A stretch of DNA of 64,000 nt from Hyphomicrobiales bacterium (GCA_900469615.1 UBYA01000011.1:248001-312000), one strand, 5' to 3'. Positions 52,371-62,445 are shown, numbered from the stretch's first letter. The notes: a model not told the origin generated them from the letters alone. Translations and numbers: made by a program.

Positions 52371-52963
52371 GCGGCGACATGGCGGCCGTGTTCGCGACCC
52401 GACCGTCCGCCACCTGACTCTATCCGTATCTGCGCGATCGGAACGTCTTGGCCGGCATCGGCCAGGACGATAGAGCAATCCCGGGAAAAGTTTACAACAA
52501 TTTTCCGGCCGGAGTTGCGTCAAGCCAAAGAGAGAATGGCTCCGCAAGTCCATGAAGCTGGACCGGTCCAGCGATCTCTCCGTTCATAAGCGCCAGACGG
52601 CGCATCATATCAGTTGCATGATGCGCCGATATTTCCGATTGCCGGTCTTGGCTTCGCATTTGCCGGCCATGCTCATTCGAAGTGGCGGCGCCGAGCCTCA
52701 TTCCTCAAGGCAAAATTCGAACTTGCCGGGCAGCAGAAATCACCTTCGGCAGCCGGGGGATGCGTTCGCAACAGGGCGGCCCGTGTCCTGTTGCGGCGTC
52801 CGTGAAATCCTTGCCGCAAAAATCGCTTATATACGTTGAAATCAACGAATATTCCTCCTGCACTTTGCCCGGGGGAATATGCTATGAGTCCTCGCGAACA
52901 TGAGCGGATCAGGCATCCCGTGCGGACTGCCATCGCTCAAGAGAGGATACTGTCCTGAACATC
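52371..52963. other. 593-bp intergenic region with palindromes, no gene recognised
   Basis: No convincing coding sequence on either strand. Near the 3' end are a perfect palindrome CGTTGA-AA-TCAACG (52834-52847) and an inverted repeat ATATTCC-N18-GGAATAT (52849-52880), likely part of the promoter of the downstream kinase. Confidence 0.45.
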
Positions 52964-54790
52964 GTGCCTGAACTGACAAGTCAACCCAATGAGATGGCAG
53001 CGCTCATATCTGGCTTCGATTGGGCGTCGACCCGACTTGGCCCGAGATCGGCCTGGCCCGCCTGCCTTACGACTGCCGTCGACATCATGCTATCTGCACG
53101 AGCCCAGATCGTCATGTTCTGGGGCGAGGATTTCGTTGCTCTCTATAACGACGCCTATGCGCCCACCATCGGCGACAAGCACCCGCGAGCACTGGGACGT
53201 CCGGCAAAGGAAAATTGGACGGAGCTCTGGAGCGATCTGGAGCCGCTTCTGCGCTCGGTCCTGCAAGACGGAAGTACGATTTCCGCCAAGGATCGCCCCT
53301 TCTATATCGAGCGCCACGGCTACCCGGAAACGGCCTATTTCGACATCTCCTATTCGCCCGTTCGCGATGGCGACGGCAGGGCGCTCGGTGTCTTCTGCAT
53401 CGTCAACGAAACGACGGAGCGCGTCCGGGCCGACCAGGCTTTGCGCGAGAGCGAAGAGCGGTTTCGCGGCGTCATATCGCAATCGGCAACGGGCATCGTC
53501 CAATGCGAGCTCGATGGCCGCTTCGTCCTGGTGAACGGGCGCTTCTGCGAGATCGTCGGCTATTCGGAAAACGAGCTTCTCGGCATGCGGATGCAGGACA
53601 TTACCTACCCGGACGACCTGCGCGAGAACATGCGGCTGTTCGAGACGATGATGGCGACCGGCGAAAGCTTCGAAATCGAAAAACGCTATGTCCGCAAGGA
53701 CAGCAGCCTCGTCTGGGTGGCCAATACCGTTTCCGGCCTGCGGGACGCTTCGGGACGCATCCAGCGAGTCTCCGGCGTCGTCATCGATATCAACGAGCGC
53801 AAGCGCGCCCAGGAAGTCGAACGGCGCCTGGCCGCGATCATCGCCTCGTCGGACGACGCCATCCTCAGCACCGACCTCAACATGGTAATCACCAGCTGGA
53901 ACACCGGCGCCGAAAGGCTCTACGGCCAATCGGCCGAGGAGGCGATCGGCCAGTCGGTCATGATGCTCGTTCCCGACGACCGGAGCGAAGAAGAGCCGGC
54001 AATCCTCGCCCAGATCCGCGCAGGCCACAAAGTCGAGCCTTACGAAACCAAGCGACGCTGCAAGTCCGGCGAACTGGTCGACGTTCTGCTCAGCGTTTCC
54101 CCGATCTTCGACGCCTATGGCCGGATCGTAGGCGCATCGAAGATTGCCCACGACATCAGCGCGAAAAAGGAGGCAGAGAGGCTTCAGACGGTGCTTGTCG
54201 GCGAACTCAACCATCGCGTCAAGAACGTGCTTGCGACGGTCATGGCCATTGCGCGCCAGACGCTCGGGCGCAGCGATGCCGACAAAACCTCGGTCGAAAC
54301 CTTCGAGGCTAGGCTGTCTTCGATGGCCCGCGCCCATGATCTGCTGATCCATGGCAACTGGGAGCAGGCCGAGCTGACGGCCGTCATCGCCCAGGCGTTG
54401 TCACCCTATCCGAAGGACAGATTCGAGGTTTCCGGCCCGGCGATCAAGCTTGCGCCGAGGGCCGTCGTCTCCATATCGCTTGCGCTGCATGAGCTCGCCA
54501 CGAACGCCGCGAAATACGGCGCGCTTTCGGTGCCGGATGGCCGTGTCGCCATTACCTGGCTCTTGGAAACCGGCAAGACGGACCTGCTCAAGCTGCGCTG
54601 GCAGGAATCGGGCGGGCCGACGGTGAAACAGCCGACGCACAAGGGTTTCGGTTCCCGGTTGATCGGAAGCCTGCTGGCCGCCGAATTGAATGGCGATGTC
54701 CATATCAGCTACGAGCCGGGCGGGCTGATATGCGAGGTGCAGGCCGCGGCCGGCATCGGCTGGGATCAGGCTCGCGACGTGGCGGAATGA
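52964..54790 (+). CDS. HWE-family sensor histidine kinase with PAS domains
   Basis: 608 residues from a GTG at 52964; the first ATG of the frame is 52994. An N-terminal PAS/GAF-like region (MFWGEDFVALYNDAYAPTIG) is followed by PAS domains at about 160-285 (GIVQCELDGRFVLVNGRFCE) and 290-405 (AILSTDLNMVITSWNTGAER). The kinase core has the H-box GELNHRVKNVLATVMAIARQ, N-box LALHELATNAAKYGAL and the HWE signature RWQESGGPTVK. No membrane segments, so it is a cytosolic sensor. Such kinases often feed the alphaproteobacterial general stress response or light responses; the partner is unknown. Confidence 0.93.
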   Translation: MPELTSQPNEMAALISGFDWASTRLGPRSAWPACLTTAVDIMLSARAQIVMFWGEDFVALYNDAYAPTIGDKHPRALGRPAKENWTELWSDLEPLLRSVLQDGSTISAKDRPFYIERHGYPETAYFDISYSPVRDGDGRALGVFCIVNETTERVRADQALRESEERFRGVISQSATGIVQCELDGRFVLVNGRFCEIVGYSENELLGMRMQDITYPDDLRENMRLFETMMATGESFEIEKRYVRKDSSLVWVANTVSGLRDASGRIQRVSGVVIDINERKRAQEVERRLAAIIASSDDAILSTDLNMVITSWNTGAERLYGQSAEEAIGQSVMMLVPDDRSEEEPAILAQIRAGHKVEPYETKRRCKSGELVDVLLSVSPIFDAYGRIVGASKIAHDISAKKEAERLQTVLVGELNHRVKNVLATVMAIARQTLGRSDADKTSVETFEARLSSMARAHDLLIHGNWEQAELTAVIAQALSPYPKDRFEVSGPAIKLAPRAVVSISLALHELATNAAKYGALSVPDGRVAITWLLETGKTDLLKLRWQESGGPTVKQPTHKGFGSRLIGSLLAAELNGDVHISYEPGGLICEVQAAAGIGWDQARDVAE

Positions 54791-54797
54791 TATCCAC

Positions 54798-55262
54798 TCA
54801 GCGCGAGCTTTTCGGCCGTGTCGCAAGCACGTTGCGGATCGAAAAGCTCGAATGGATTCGCAGCACTCCCGGCATGGTCGAAAGAATATCCTTGTGGATG
54901 CGTTCGAAATCGCCCGGATTGGCCACTTCCACGCGCAACAGATAATCGGAGCCACCCGTCATCAGAAAGCACTCCTTGATCTCCGGGTGCTTGCGTACCG
55001 CCGCCTCGAAACGATCGAGGTGGTCCTCCGTCTGCCGCTCGAGCGTGATGTTGATGATGACGGCAATCGCGGTTTCGGCCTGGGACGTATCCACCAAGGC
55101 GGTGTAGCCGCGGATAACACCTGCTTGCTCCATCAATTTGATACGCCGCAGACAGGCGGATGGCGACAGCCCCACCTCGCTTGCCAGCTTCGCATTGCTG
55201 ACGCGGGCATCGAGACGAAGCAGGCGAAGGATATTACGGTCGATCGCATCCAGAGCGGCCAT
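54798..55262 (-). CDS. Lrp/AsnC family regulator, probable DadR
   Basis: 154 residues. Helix-turn-helix AALDAIDRNILRLLRLDARV, SNAKLASEVGLSPSACLRRI, KLMEQAGVIRGYTA, followed by the effector domain with ECFLMTGGSDYLLRVEVANP. Divergent from dadX-dadA and very probably their alanine-responsive regulator, as for DadR/BkdR-type Lrp proteins. The AT-rich gap holds repeated TTCAATA elements. Confidence 0.92.
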   Translation of the reverse strand: MAALDAIDRNILRLLRLDARVSNAKLASEVGLSPSACLRRIKLMEQAGVIRGYTALVDTSQAETAIAVIINITLERQTEDHLDRFEAAVRKHPEIKECFLMTGGSDYLLRVEVANPGDFERIHKDILSTMPGVLRIHSSFSIRNVLATRPKSSR

Positions 55263-55287
55263 GTGGATTCTTTCAAAAATTCGCAGA

Positions 55288-55367
55288 TCGTTTCAATATC
55301 AATTCAATAACACAATAATCAATCACTATTTAACCGGCAATTCTATGATCATTTCAATAATCTGCTC
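55288..55367. promoter_or_regulatory. AT-rich divergent promoter with TTCAATA repeats
   Basis: Between lrp and dadX the element TTCAATA occurs three times in the same orientation (TTTCAATATC, ATTCAATAAC, TTTCAATAAT). Lrp proteins bind several AT-rich sites cooperatively, so this is the likely control region. Confidence 0.45.
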
Positions 55368-55387
55368 CCAGAAAAACGAGGGCGGAT

Positions 55388-56521
55388 ATGGACGGCGGCA
55401 TAGTGGATTCCCGGGGGCCGAAACTGGCGATCGATACCGGGGCTAGCGGTTATCTGACGATCGATCTGGCAGCCCTGTGCCGGAACTATGAAAAGCTGTC
55501 CGCCATCGTTGCGCCCGCGCGCGCGGCCGCCGTGGTGAAGGCCGACTCCTATGGGCTCGGCGCAAATCAGGTCTCAAAGGCGCTCTATGCGCGTGGCTGC
55601 CGGCATTTCTTCGTGGCTCACTTCATGGAGGCGCTGCGGCTGCGCCCGCAACTGCCGGGCGACGCGACAATCTTCGTGCTGAACGGCCTGCTGCCCGGCA
55701 ATGAAGCCGCCTGCGCCGAAGGCGGCATCGTGCCCGTCATCAATTCGCTCGATCAGTTGCGGCAATGGTCCGACATCGCGCAATCCCTCCCGCGCAGGCT
55801 TTCCGCGGTTCTGCAGTTCGACACCGGCATGTCGCGGCTCGGCATACCGCCGGAAGACAGGGGCTCCGTCGCGGCTCACCTGCAAACATCGGACGCTATC
55901 GACATCCTGTTCATCATGAGCCATCTCGCCTCGGCGGACGACGTCGACAGCGCACAGAATGCCGACCAGCTTGCGGAAATGCATCGCATCGCGGCGGAAT
56001 TCCCGGATTACGATATCTCGTTTGCGAACTCCGGCGGCATCTTCCTCGGCGGCGGCTTTCATGGCGCACTGGCCCGGCCGGGAATTGCCCTTTACGGCGG
56101 CGCTCCGACGAATGGTGTCGCCAATCCCATGGAAGCGGTCGTTCGGCTCGATGTCGCGGTGGTACAGACCCGAACCGTTCCGGCTGGCGCGCGCGTCGGC
56201 TATAGCGGCGTGCATGTGACGAAAGCCCCGACCCGGCTTGCCACGATCGGCGCCGGCTATGCCGACGGCCTGCCGCGCAGCCTCAGCGATCGCGGCGCAG
56301 TCTACTATGACGGCGTGCGCCTGCCGATCGTCGGCCGCGTATCGATGGACAGCATCACAATCGATATCAGCGCCCTGCCCGAAGGCACCCTGTCTTTCGG
56401 AAGCATGGTCGAGGTTCTGGGGCATCACCAGACCCTGGAAGATCTTGCCCGGGATGCCGGCTTGATTTCCTATGAGATCCTGACCAGTCTCGGCCACCGC
56501 TACAACAGGCAATATCGCTGA
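55388..56521 (+). CDS. dadX: Alanine racemase, catabolic type
   Basis: 377 residues. The PLP Lys is in [17 protein letters not shown], and the second-site Tyr region is [32 protein letters not shown] and [15 protein letters not shown] are conserved family blocks. It interconverts L- and D-alanine. It lies 31 bp before dadA with a divergent Lrp gene, so the role is L-alanine catabolism through D-alanine rather than wall synthesis. Confidence 0.94.
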   Translation: MDGGIVDSRGPKLAIDTGASGYLTIDLAALCRNYEKLSAIVAPARAAAVVKADSYGLGANQVSKALYARGCRHFFVAHFMEALRLRPQLPGDATIFVLNGLLPGNEAACAEGGIVPVINSLDQLRQWSDIAQSLPRRLSAVLQFDTGMSRLGIPPEDRGSVAAHLQTSDAIDILFIMSHLASADDVDSAQNADQLAEMHRIAAEFPDYDISFANSGGIFLGGGFHGALARPGIALYGGAPTNGVANPMEAVVRLDVAVVQTRTVPAGARVGYSGVHVTKAPTRLATIGAGYADGLPRSLSDRGAVYYDGVRLPIVGRVSMDSITIDISALPEGTLSFGSMVEVLGHHQTLEDLARDAGLISYEILTSLGHRYNRQYR

Positions 56522-56552
56522 ACTTCCCAATGCTCAATTCTCTGAGGACATC

Positions 56553-57803
56553 ATGAAAGTCGTCGTACTGGGTGCCGGCATCGTCGGTGTGACATCCGCC
56601 TATCAGCTTGCCAGGGCGGGGCACGAAGTCACGGTCATCGACCGGCAGCAGGGGCCGGCGCTGGAAACGAGCTTTGCCAATGCGGGCGAAGTTTCCTTCG
56701 GCTATTGCTCGCCCTGGGCAGCGCCCGGCATCCCCGCAAAAGCGATGAAGTGGCTGTTCATGAAACATGCGCCGCTCATCCTGCGGCCCAAGGTCGACGG
56801 CGCGATGCTTTCCTGGCTGGTCAAGATGCTGTCCAACTGCACGTCGGAACGCTATGCGATCAACAAGAGCCGGATGCTGCGCCTGGCCGACTATAGCCGC
56901 ATCTCGCTCGCCCAGGTTCGCGAGGAGACGGGCATCGCCTATGACGAGCGCATGCAGGGTACGCTGCAGCTCTTCCGCACGCAGCAGCAGCTCGACGCCT
57001 CGGCAAAGGACGTCAAGGCGCTCGCGGCCGACGGCATTCCCTATGAAGTGCTCGATCGCGATGGATGCATCCGCGTCGAGCCGGCGCTCCGGCATGTCCG
57101 CGAGAAGGTCGTCGGCGGCCTGCTGACCCCGAAGGACGAAACGGGCGATTGCTTCAAGTTTACCAATGCGCTTGCCGCAAAGGCAGTCGAGCTCGGCGTC
57201 CGGTTCCAGTACGACACGACGATCAACGGGCTCGACGTTCAGGGCGGCCAGACACGCGGCGTCGTGACCAATCGCGGGCGTATGGATGCCGATGCGGTCG
57301 TCGTTGCGCTCGGCAGCTATTCGCCACTGCTGCTGAAACCGCTCGGCATCAGCCTGTCCGTCTATCCGGTCAAGGGTTACTCGCTGACGATTCCGATCAC
57401 CGATGCATCGCGCTCGCCGGAATCGACCGTGATGGACGAAACCTACAAGATCGCCATCACGCGCCTCGGCGATCGCATCCGCGTCGGCGGCATGGCTGAA
57501 ATATCCGGCTATACGAACGATCTCGGCCTCGCCCGGCGGCAGACGCTCGAGCATTCCGTCACCGATCTCTTCCCCGGCGGCGATGTCGCCAAGGCGTCCT
57601 TCTGGTCAGGCCTGAGGCCGATGACACCGGACGGCACGCCGGTCATCGGGCCGACGAAGATCAAAGGGCTTTACCTCAACACCGGCCACGGCACGCTCGG
57701 ATGGACCATGAGCTCCGGCTCGGCGCGCGTCATCAGCGATCTCGTCAGCGGCCGCAAGCCCGATATCGACGCAACCGATCTCGCCATCAGCCGCTACGCC
57801 TGA
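56553..57803 (+). CDS. dadA: D-amino acid dehydrogenase small subunit DadA
   Basis: 416 residues, the standard DadA length. FAD motif [20 protein letters not shown], family block [20 protein letters not shown], and C-terminal [21 protein letters not shown] membrane-associated flavoenzyme that oxidises D-alanine to pyruvate and ammonia and passes electrons to the quinone pool. GAGGA precedes the ATG. A strong stem-loop follows. Confidence 0.97.
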   Translation: MKVVVLGAGIVGVTSAYQLARAGHEVTVIDRQQGPALETSFANAGEVSFGYCSPWAAPGIPAKAMKWLFMKHAPLILRPKVDGAMLSWLVKMLSNCTSERYAINKSRMLRLADYSRISLAQVREETGIAYDERMQGTLQLFRTQQQLDASAKDVKALAADGIPYEVLDRDGCIRVEPALRHVREKVVGGLLTPKDETGDCFKFTNALAAKAVELGVRFQYDTTINGLDVQGGQTRGVVTNRGRMDADAVVVALGSYSPLLLKPLGISLSVYPVKGYSLTIPITDASRSPESTVMDETYKIAITRLGDRIRVGGMAEISGYTNDLGLARRQTLEHSVTDLFPGGDVAKASFWSGLRPMTPDGTPVIGPTKIKGLYLNTGHGTLGWTMSSGSARVISDLVSGRKPDIDATDLAISRYA

Positions 57804-57829
57804 CGAGCAGGCTTCGCACCAGCATTCAA

Positions 57830-57861
57830 GAAATCGGCGGGCTGATTTGCCCGCCGATTTC
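57830..57861. terminator. Bidirectional terminator after dadA
   Basis: GAAATCGGCGGGC and GCCCGCCGATTTC form a perfect 13-bp stem with loop TGATTT, between the convergent dadA and MFS transporter genes; short A and T tracts close the stem. Confidence 0.8.
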
Positions 57862-57863
57862 GT

Positions 57864-59060
57864 TCAATGCCTGGGGATGCGTGGCAGGAAGATCGTAAAC
57901 AAACCGAGCAGCGGCAGGTACGAGCAGATCGTGTAGACGAAGGGGATGCCGCGCGCATCTGCGAAGTCACCGAGCCAGGCCGCGCCAAGTCCGCCCGCGC
58001 CGAAGGCGAAGCCGAAGAAGATGCCGCCGATCAGCCCGACGCGGCCGGGGATCAGCTCCTGCGCAAAAACCACGATCGCCGGAAAGGCCGAGGCGAGCAC
58101 GAGGCCGATGATGACCGTCAGGACGCAGGTCCAGAACAAGTTCGCATAGGGCATCAGCAGCGCGAAGGGGATGACGCCGAGGATCGAAAACCAGATCACG
58201 AAGCGCGCACCGAAACGGTCGCCCACCGGGCCACCCATGATCGTCCCGACCGCGACCGACCCCAGGAACAGAAACAGCATCAGCTGCGCGTCCCGGACGT
58301 CGAGATGGAACTTGTCGATGACGTAGAAGGTGAAATAGCTCGATATGCTCGCCATGTAGACGTTCTTCGTCGCCGTCAGCAGGATGAGGATGGCAAGCGC
58401 CCACATCGCCTTGTTGCGGGCGATTGGCAGCGTGCGGCTCGGTGCGGGCCGCGCCGACTGCTGGCGGCGATGGTTGATGAACCAGTTGCCGACCCAGCTG
58501 AGAACGATGAACCCGATAACGGCAAGCACGGAAAGCCAGGCCACGCTCTTCTGGCCGTGCTGCAGGACAAAGAACGCGGCAATCAGCGGCCCGATTGCCG
58601 AACCGGCATTGCCGCCAAGCTGGAAGAGCGATTGCGCCAGGCCGTGGCGCCCGCCAGACGCCAGGCGGGCCACGCGCGAAGCCTCGGGATGGAAGACGGC
58701 CGAACCGAAGCCGATCAGGCTTGCGGCGATCAGCAGCATGCTGAAACTGCCGGCATAGCCGAGCAACAGCAGGCCGGAAAACGTGCTGACCATGCCGACC
58801 GGCAGCGAATAAGGCATCGGCCATTTGTCGGTGACGATGCCGACCACCGGCTGCAGCAGCGATGCGGTGATCTGGAACATCATCGTCAACAGGCCGATCT
58901 GCACGAAGTCGAGCGCATAATTCTCTCTGAACATCGGGTAGAGCGACGTCAGCAACGATTGCATCGTATCGTTCAGCAGATGGCAGGTGCTGACCGCCAT
59001 CACGATCGACATCGTCGTCTTTTCATATCGGGCCGACGTACCAGGAAATGCCGCAACCAT
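57864..59060 (-). CDS. MFS exporter, fosmidomycin-resistance (Fsr) type
   Basis: 398 residues from ATG 59060 (GGAAGGA 7 nt upstream). Twelve hydrophobic segments. HLLNDTMQSLLTSLYPMFRE is the first-helix motif of Fsr-like exporters, with VFHPEASRVARLASGGRHGL, AQSLFQLGGNAGSAIGPLIA following. It would export a small compound, possibly an antibiotic or metabolite, by proton antiport. Divergent from an AraC gene, its probable regulator. Confidence 0.92.
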   Translation of the reverse strand: MVAAFPGTSARYEKTTMSIVMAVSTCHLLNDTMQSLLTSLYPMFRENYALDFVQIGLLTMMFQITASLLQPVVGIVTDKWPMPYSLPVGMVSTFSGLLLLGYAGSFSMLLIAASLIGFGSAVFHPEASRVARLASGGRHGLAQSLFQLGGNAGSAIGPLIAAFFVLQHGQKSVAWLSVLAVIGFIVLSWVGNWFINHRRQQSARPAPSRTLPIARNKAMWALAILILLTATKNVYMASISSYFTFYVIDKFHLDVRDAQLMLFLFLGSVAVGTIMGGPVGDRFGARFVIWFSILGVIPFALLMPYANLFWTCVLTVIIGLVLASAFPAIVVFAQELIPGRVGLIGGIFFGFAFGAGGLGAAWLGDFADARGIPFVYTICSYLPLLGLFTIFLPRIPRH

Positions 59061-59147
59061 GGATGAATCCTTCCAGCGTCGGCGACATCCGCCGACTGTA
59101 TTGTTTGATCCGCCTTTTACACGGCTTGCGGATGACCTTCTTTCGTG

Positions 59148-59180
59148 TTTTGGTCCAGTAGTTTCGCGATTGGGCCAAAA
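59148..59180. promoter_or_regulatory. Inverted repeat, candidate AraC-regulator operator
   Basis: TTTTGGTCC (59148-59156) and GGGCCAAAA (59172-59180) form 9-bp arms with one mismatch around 15 bp. The right arm touches the A of the AraC gene's own ATG, which suits autorepression; the MFS promoter lies upstream in the other direction. Confidence 0.5.
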
Positions 59181-60016
59181 TGGAAAAGCTATCGAAACAG
59201 TTGCTGGCAACCCTCGACGACGACCATGTCCAGAATATCCGCTGGATGGAGGAATCGCCCGCCGATGTGCTCGTCCACAGTGCCGAGCCGCCGCAGGGCT
59301 ACACCGTTCCGTGGCATCATCATCGCCGCACGCAATTGCTTTGCATCTTCGCCGGCGTCGCCCTGATCATGACCGCGCGCGGCCGCTGGATGGTGCCGCC
59401 CGGTCACGCCCTCTTCATCCCCGTCGGAATGGAGCACTCGATCGAGATCCTGAGCGACGTCAGCATGAAATCGGTCTATGTGACGCCGCGCAGCCAGCCG
59501 CCGAAGGACGAAGCCCCGCGCGTCGTCGAGGTGACGGATCTCGCCCGCAGCCTGCTGCTGGAGGCCGTTCGGCTGAGGGAGGCACCGGTCAGCCATCGAA
59601 AGGCCAAGCTGGTCCTGTCCCTGCTCGTCGAGGAGATCGCGACGCTGCCGGAACGTCCGCTCGGCCTGCCCTTTCCCTCCGACCGCCGATTGACCGCGCT
59701 CTGCCGCGAATATCTCGCCAATCCGTCACCCAATGCCAGACTGGACGATTGGGCCGAAAGACTTGCCATGAGCCGCCGCACCTTTACTCGGCAGTTTCGC
59801 AAGGAAACCGGCATCAGCTTCACGACCTGGCGCCAGCAGGCCAGCGTCTTTGCCTGCCTGCCGCAGCTTGCGGGCGGCCAGCCTGTCACCAATGTCGCGC
59901 TCGAAGCCGGCTATGAGAGCGTGGCGGCGTTCACCACCATGTTCCGGCGCATGCTCGGCACCTCGCCGCGCACCTACATGGCCAATCGCTGGACCTTCGA
60001 ACGGCATCCGGCTTGA
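59180..60016 (+). CDS. AraC family regulator, NimR-like
   Basis: 278 residues. Cupin-type sensor (VPWHHHRRTQLLCIFAGVAL, VPPGHALFIPVGMEHSI) and C-terminal AraC domain (DDWAERLAMSRRTFTRQFRK, VTNVALEAGYESVAAFTTMF, RRMLGTSPRTYM). NimR-type regulators repress a neighbouring MFS exporter until a ligand binds; the divergent Fsr-type gene fits this. The ATG lies inside the right arm of an inverted repeat. Confidence 0.9.
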   Translation: MEKLSKQLLATLDDDHVQNIRWMEESPADVLVHSAEPPQGYTVPWHHHRRTQLLCIFAGVALIMTARGRWMVPPGHALFIPVGMEHSIEILSDVSMKSVYVTPRSQPPKDEAPRVVEVTDLARSLLLEAVRLREAPVSHRKAKLVLSLLVEEIATLPERPLGLPFPSDRRLTALCREYLANPSPNARLDDWAERLAMSRRTFTRQFRKETGISFTTWRQQASVFACLPQLAGGQPVTNVALEAGYESVAAFTTMFRRMLGTSPRTYMANRWTFERHPA

Positions 60017-60061
60017 ATCCTTCCCCTTGAAATGATCCGGCGCTTCCGGCAAACAGCGCTG

Positions 60062-60158
60062 GAGCGGCTCAGCCTTTCACGGAATCTCTGAGCCGCTCTA
60101 TCTCTTTGTTTCCTCGCAATTCCGGATGGAAAACCGCTGTGCACTTTCCCTGGAATTG
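60062..60158. repeat. Composite palindromic element of rhizobial intergenic type
   Basis: Two palindromes in series. GAGCGGCTCAG (60062-60072) and CTGAGCCGCTC (60088-60098) form a perfect 11-bp stem followed by a T-rich stretch, so it could also end the AraC transcript. Then CAATTCC (60117-60123) and GGAATTG (60152-60158) enclose GGAAA/TTTCC. From memory, elements of this form (RIME/ABC-mosaic type) are dispersed in Rhizobiaceae genomes. Only one copy is seen in this window. Confidence 0.6.
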
Positions 60159-60180
60159 CTCTACGCGCGAGGGCAAGCAT

Positions 60181-60957
60181 ATGCGGCACATTCACATCGT
60201 CGGTATCGGCACGGGAAATCCCGAGCATCTGACCGTGCAGGCGATCAACGCGCTGAATGCAGCCGATGTCATCCTCATTCCCAGCAAGGGCGCAGCCAAG
60301 AGCGAGCTTGCCGATGTCCGGCGGGAAATCTGCGAGCGTTATATCACCAGCAAGACTACGCGCTTCGTGGATTATGACGTACCCCAGCGCCAGACGGCGC
60401 AGCGCGGCTATGTACAGGGCGTCGATGAATGGCATGAGGCGATTTCCGCGACCTATGAGCGGCTGTTTCTGGAACATCTGGCAGAAGGCGAAAGCGCGGC
60501 CTTTCTCGTCTGGGGCGATCCCGGGCTCTACGACAGCACCTTGCGCATCATCGAGCGCGTCATCGCGCGCGGCAATGTCAGCCTCGATTACAGCGTCGTT
60601 CCCGGCATCACCAGCATCCAGGCGCTGACGGCGAGCCATCGCATTCCCCTCAACCTCGTCGGCAAGCCGGTGCAGATCACCACCGGCCGGCGACTGGCCG
60701 AAAGCTTTCCCGGCATTGCCGAAACGGCCGTGGTCATGCTCGACGGCGAGCAGGCTTTCAGCAAGATCGACGATCCCGATGCCTATATCTACTGGGGAGC
60801 CTATCTCGGCACCAGGGACGAGATCACCATTGCGGGAAGGCTGGCCGACGTTTCCGGGCGCATCGTCGCGACGCGCGCCGAAGCCCGCGCCCGGCATGGG
60901 TGGATCATGGATATCTACCTGCTGCGCAAGGGGCGCGATTTCGACGACCGCGAATGA
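60181..60957 (+). CDS. cobF: Precorrin-6A synthase (deacetylating)
   Basis: 258 residues from ATG 60181 (GAGGG upstream). HIHIVGIGTGNPEHLTVQAI is the SAM-binding start of tetrapyrrole methylases; IPSKGAAKSELADVRREICE and AFLVWGDPGLYDSTLRIIE are CobF-type. It methylates C1 and extrudes the ring carbon as acetate in aerobic cobalamin synthesis. First gene of cobFGHIJ. I found no B12-box or other riboswitch signature in the 164-bp upstream gap. Confidence 0.95.
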   Translation: MRHIHIVGIGTGNPEHLTVQAINALNAADVILIPSKGAAKSELADVRREICERYITSKTTRFVDYDVPQRQTAQRGYVQGVDEWHEAISATYERLFLEHLAEGESAAFLVWGDPGLYDSTLRIIERVIARGNVSLDYSVVPGITSIQALTASHRIPLNLVGKPVQITTGRRLAESFPGIAETAVVMLDGEQAFSKIDDPDAYIYWGAYLGTRDEITIAGRLADVSGRIVATRAEARARHGWIMDIYLLRKGRDFDDRE

Positions 60958-61015
60958 ACGCTGCGACGCCAAATCGTTTGCCGCCGGATCGGGTTTATGC
61001 AAGGAAATGTCCCTT

Positions 61016-62443
61016 ATGAAGGGCAGTCTTATGGTTGCGGTCGACAAACGGACGATAGAAGGACCAGGGTGTTTCTCGCAGGAGGAAGGCGGCGGCCATG
61101 GCGTTGCAGCGCCCTCGCCCTCCATGGTTCGCGGTGCATGCCCCTCGCTCAGCGCGCCGATGCAAACGGGCGATGGCCTGCTCGTACGGCTGCGGCCATC
61201 GACACCGGGATTGACCGTCACCCAATTTCGCGCGCTGGCCGAAGCCGCCGGCAAGCACGGTAACGGCCTCATCGAAATCACCGCCCGGGGCAATTTTCAG
61301 CTGCGCGGCATGACGGCGCAAAGCATGGCCGGACTGGCCGCCGATATCGATCGGGCGCGCATCGTGCCGGAGAGTGGCGTCGCCATCGAAGTTCCGCCGC
61401 TTGACGGTGTCGACCCATCGCAGATCGCCGACGCGCGGGCTTTGGTCGACCGCCTGCGGCGTGCGATCGATGCATTGGACCCCAAGCCGCGGCTGGCGGC
61501 CAAGCTTGCCATTATCGTCGATGGCGGCGGTCAGCTCACTCTCGATGAACTTTCGGCGGATATCCGCCTGAAGGCCATCCGTTCCAGCGACGACACCGGG
61601 CTGTGGACGCTTGCGATCGCCGGAACGGACGCAACGGCCACACCTCTTGCCGCATTGCCCGGGGAACAGGTCGTCGCCGGCGTCGTCACACTGCTGAAAG
61701 CGCTGGCCGAAATCGGACCCCGCGCCCGCGGCCGCGATCTGGACGCCGCATCTCTGCGCGCCCGGTTTCCAGCCCTGCCGAACCATGCGCGCAGCGCAAT
61801 CGGCCCCGCGGCCTCCCCCGTCGGCCTCATTCGGCTCGGCGATCGGCGTTGCGTCGTCGGGTTGCGCCCATCCTTCGGCCAGATCCACGCCCGGGACCTC
61901 ATCCGCTTTCTTGCCTTGGCGGAAGCCGCGGGCGTGAGTGAAATCCGCACGGGACCGGAACACAGCCTCCTGCTGCTCGGGCTGCCGCGCGAGCGTATCG
62001 AAAGCATTCTGGCTGCCGCGGCGGCTTGCGGCTTTCAGACGCGTGCCGACGATCCGGCGAATTATGCAATCCCCTGCGCCGGCGCCGGCGCATGTGCCTC
62101 CGCCCACTACGCCACGCGACAGGCCGCCGCCGATCTCCTCGAGGTCGGCAGCGGTCTGCTCGACGGCTCGCTCCGGGTGCATCTGTCGGGCTGCATAAAG
62201 GGATGCGCCCATCCGTCTGCGGCGATGCTTACCATCGTCGGGGCTGCAACGGGCTATGCTATTGTCGTAAATGGGTCATCATCGAGCGAGCCCGTGGCTT
62301 ACATCGGCAAGGAAAAACTGAAATCGGCGCTCTCGCGGCTCGGTGAACTGCTACGAAACAACAAAGCTGCTGGCGAATCGGCCCGGCAGTGTCTTAAACG
62401 GCTCGGCCGGGACGCAATCGCGACGGCTTTACGACAGGGATAA
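61016..62443 (+). CDS. cobG: Precorrin-3B synthase
   Basis: 475 residues from ATG 61016 (AAGGA about 10 nt upstream); ATG 61028 is an alternative. RGACPSLSAPMQTGDGLLVR and EITARGNFQLRGMT are CobG blocks of the nitrite/sulfite-reductase fold. The C-terminal Cys cluster CAGAGACASAHYATR and LSGCIKGCAHPSAA would hold an iron-sulfur centre. It uses oxygen to contract the ring, so the pathway is the aerobic one. A 58-bp gap follows cobF. Confidence 0.93.
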   Translation: MKGSLMVAVDKRTIEGPGCFSQEEGGGHGVAAPSPSMVRGACPSLSAPMQTGDGLLVRLRPSTPGLTVTQFRALAEAAGKHGNGLIEITARGNFQLRGMTAQSMAGLAADIDRARIVPESGVAIEVPPLDGVDPSQIADARALVDRLRRAIDALDPKPRLAAKLAIIVDGGGQLTLDELSADIRLKAIRSSDDTGLWTLAIAGTDATATPLAALPGEQVVAGVVTLLKALAEIGPRARGRDLDAASLRARFPALPNHARSAIGPAASPVGLIRLGDRRCVVGLRPSFGQIHARDLIRFLALAEAAGVSEIRTGPEHSLLLLGLPRERIESILAAAAACGFQTRADDPANYAIPCAGAGACASAHYATRQAAADLLEVGSGLLDGSLRVHLSGCIKGCAHPSAAMLTIVGAATGYAIVVNGSSSSEPVAYIGKEKLKSALSRLGELLRNNKAAGESARQCLKRLGRDAIATALRQG

Positions 62444-62445
62444 AA

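Noticed and set aside
60017..60180. Cobalamin riboswitch before cobF
   Set aside because: No B12-box-like sequence seen; the structure present is two simple palindromes. A covariance search would be decisive.
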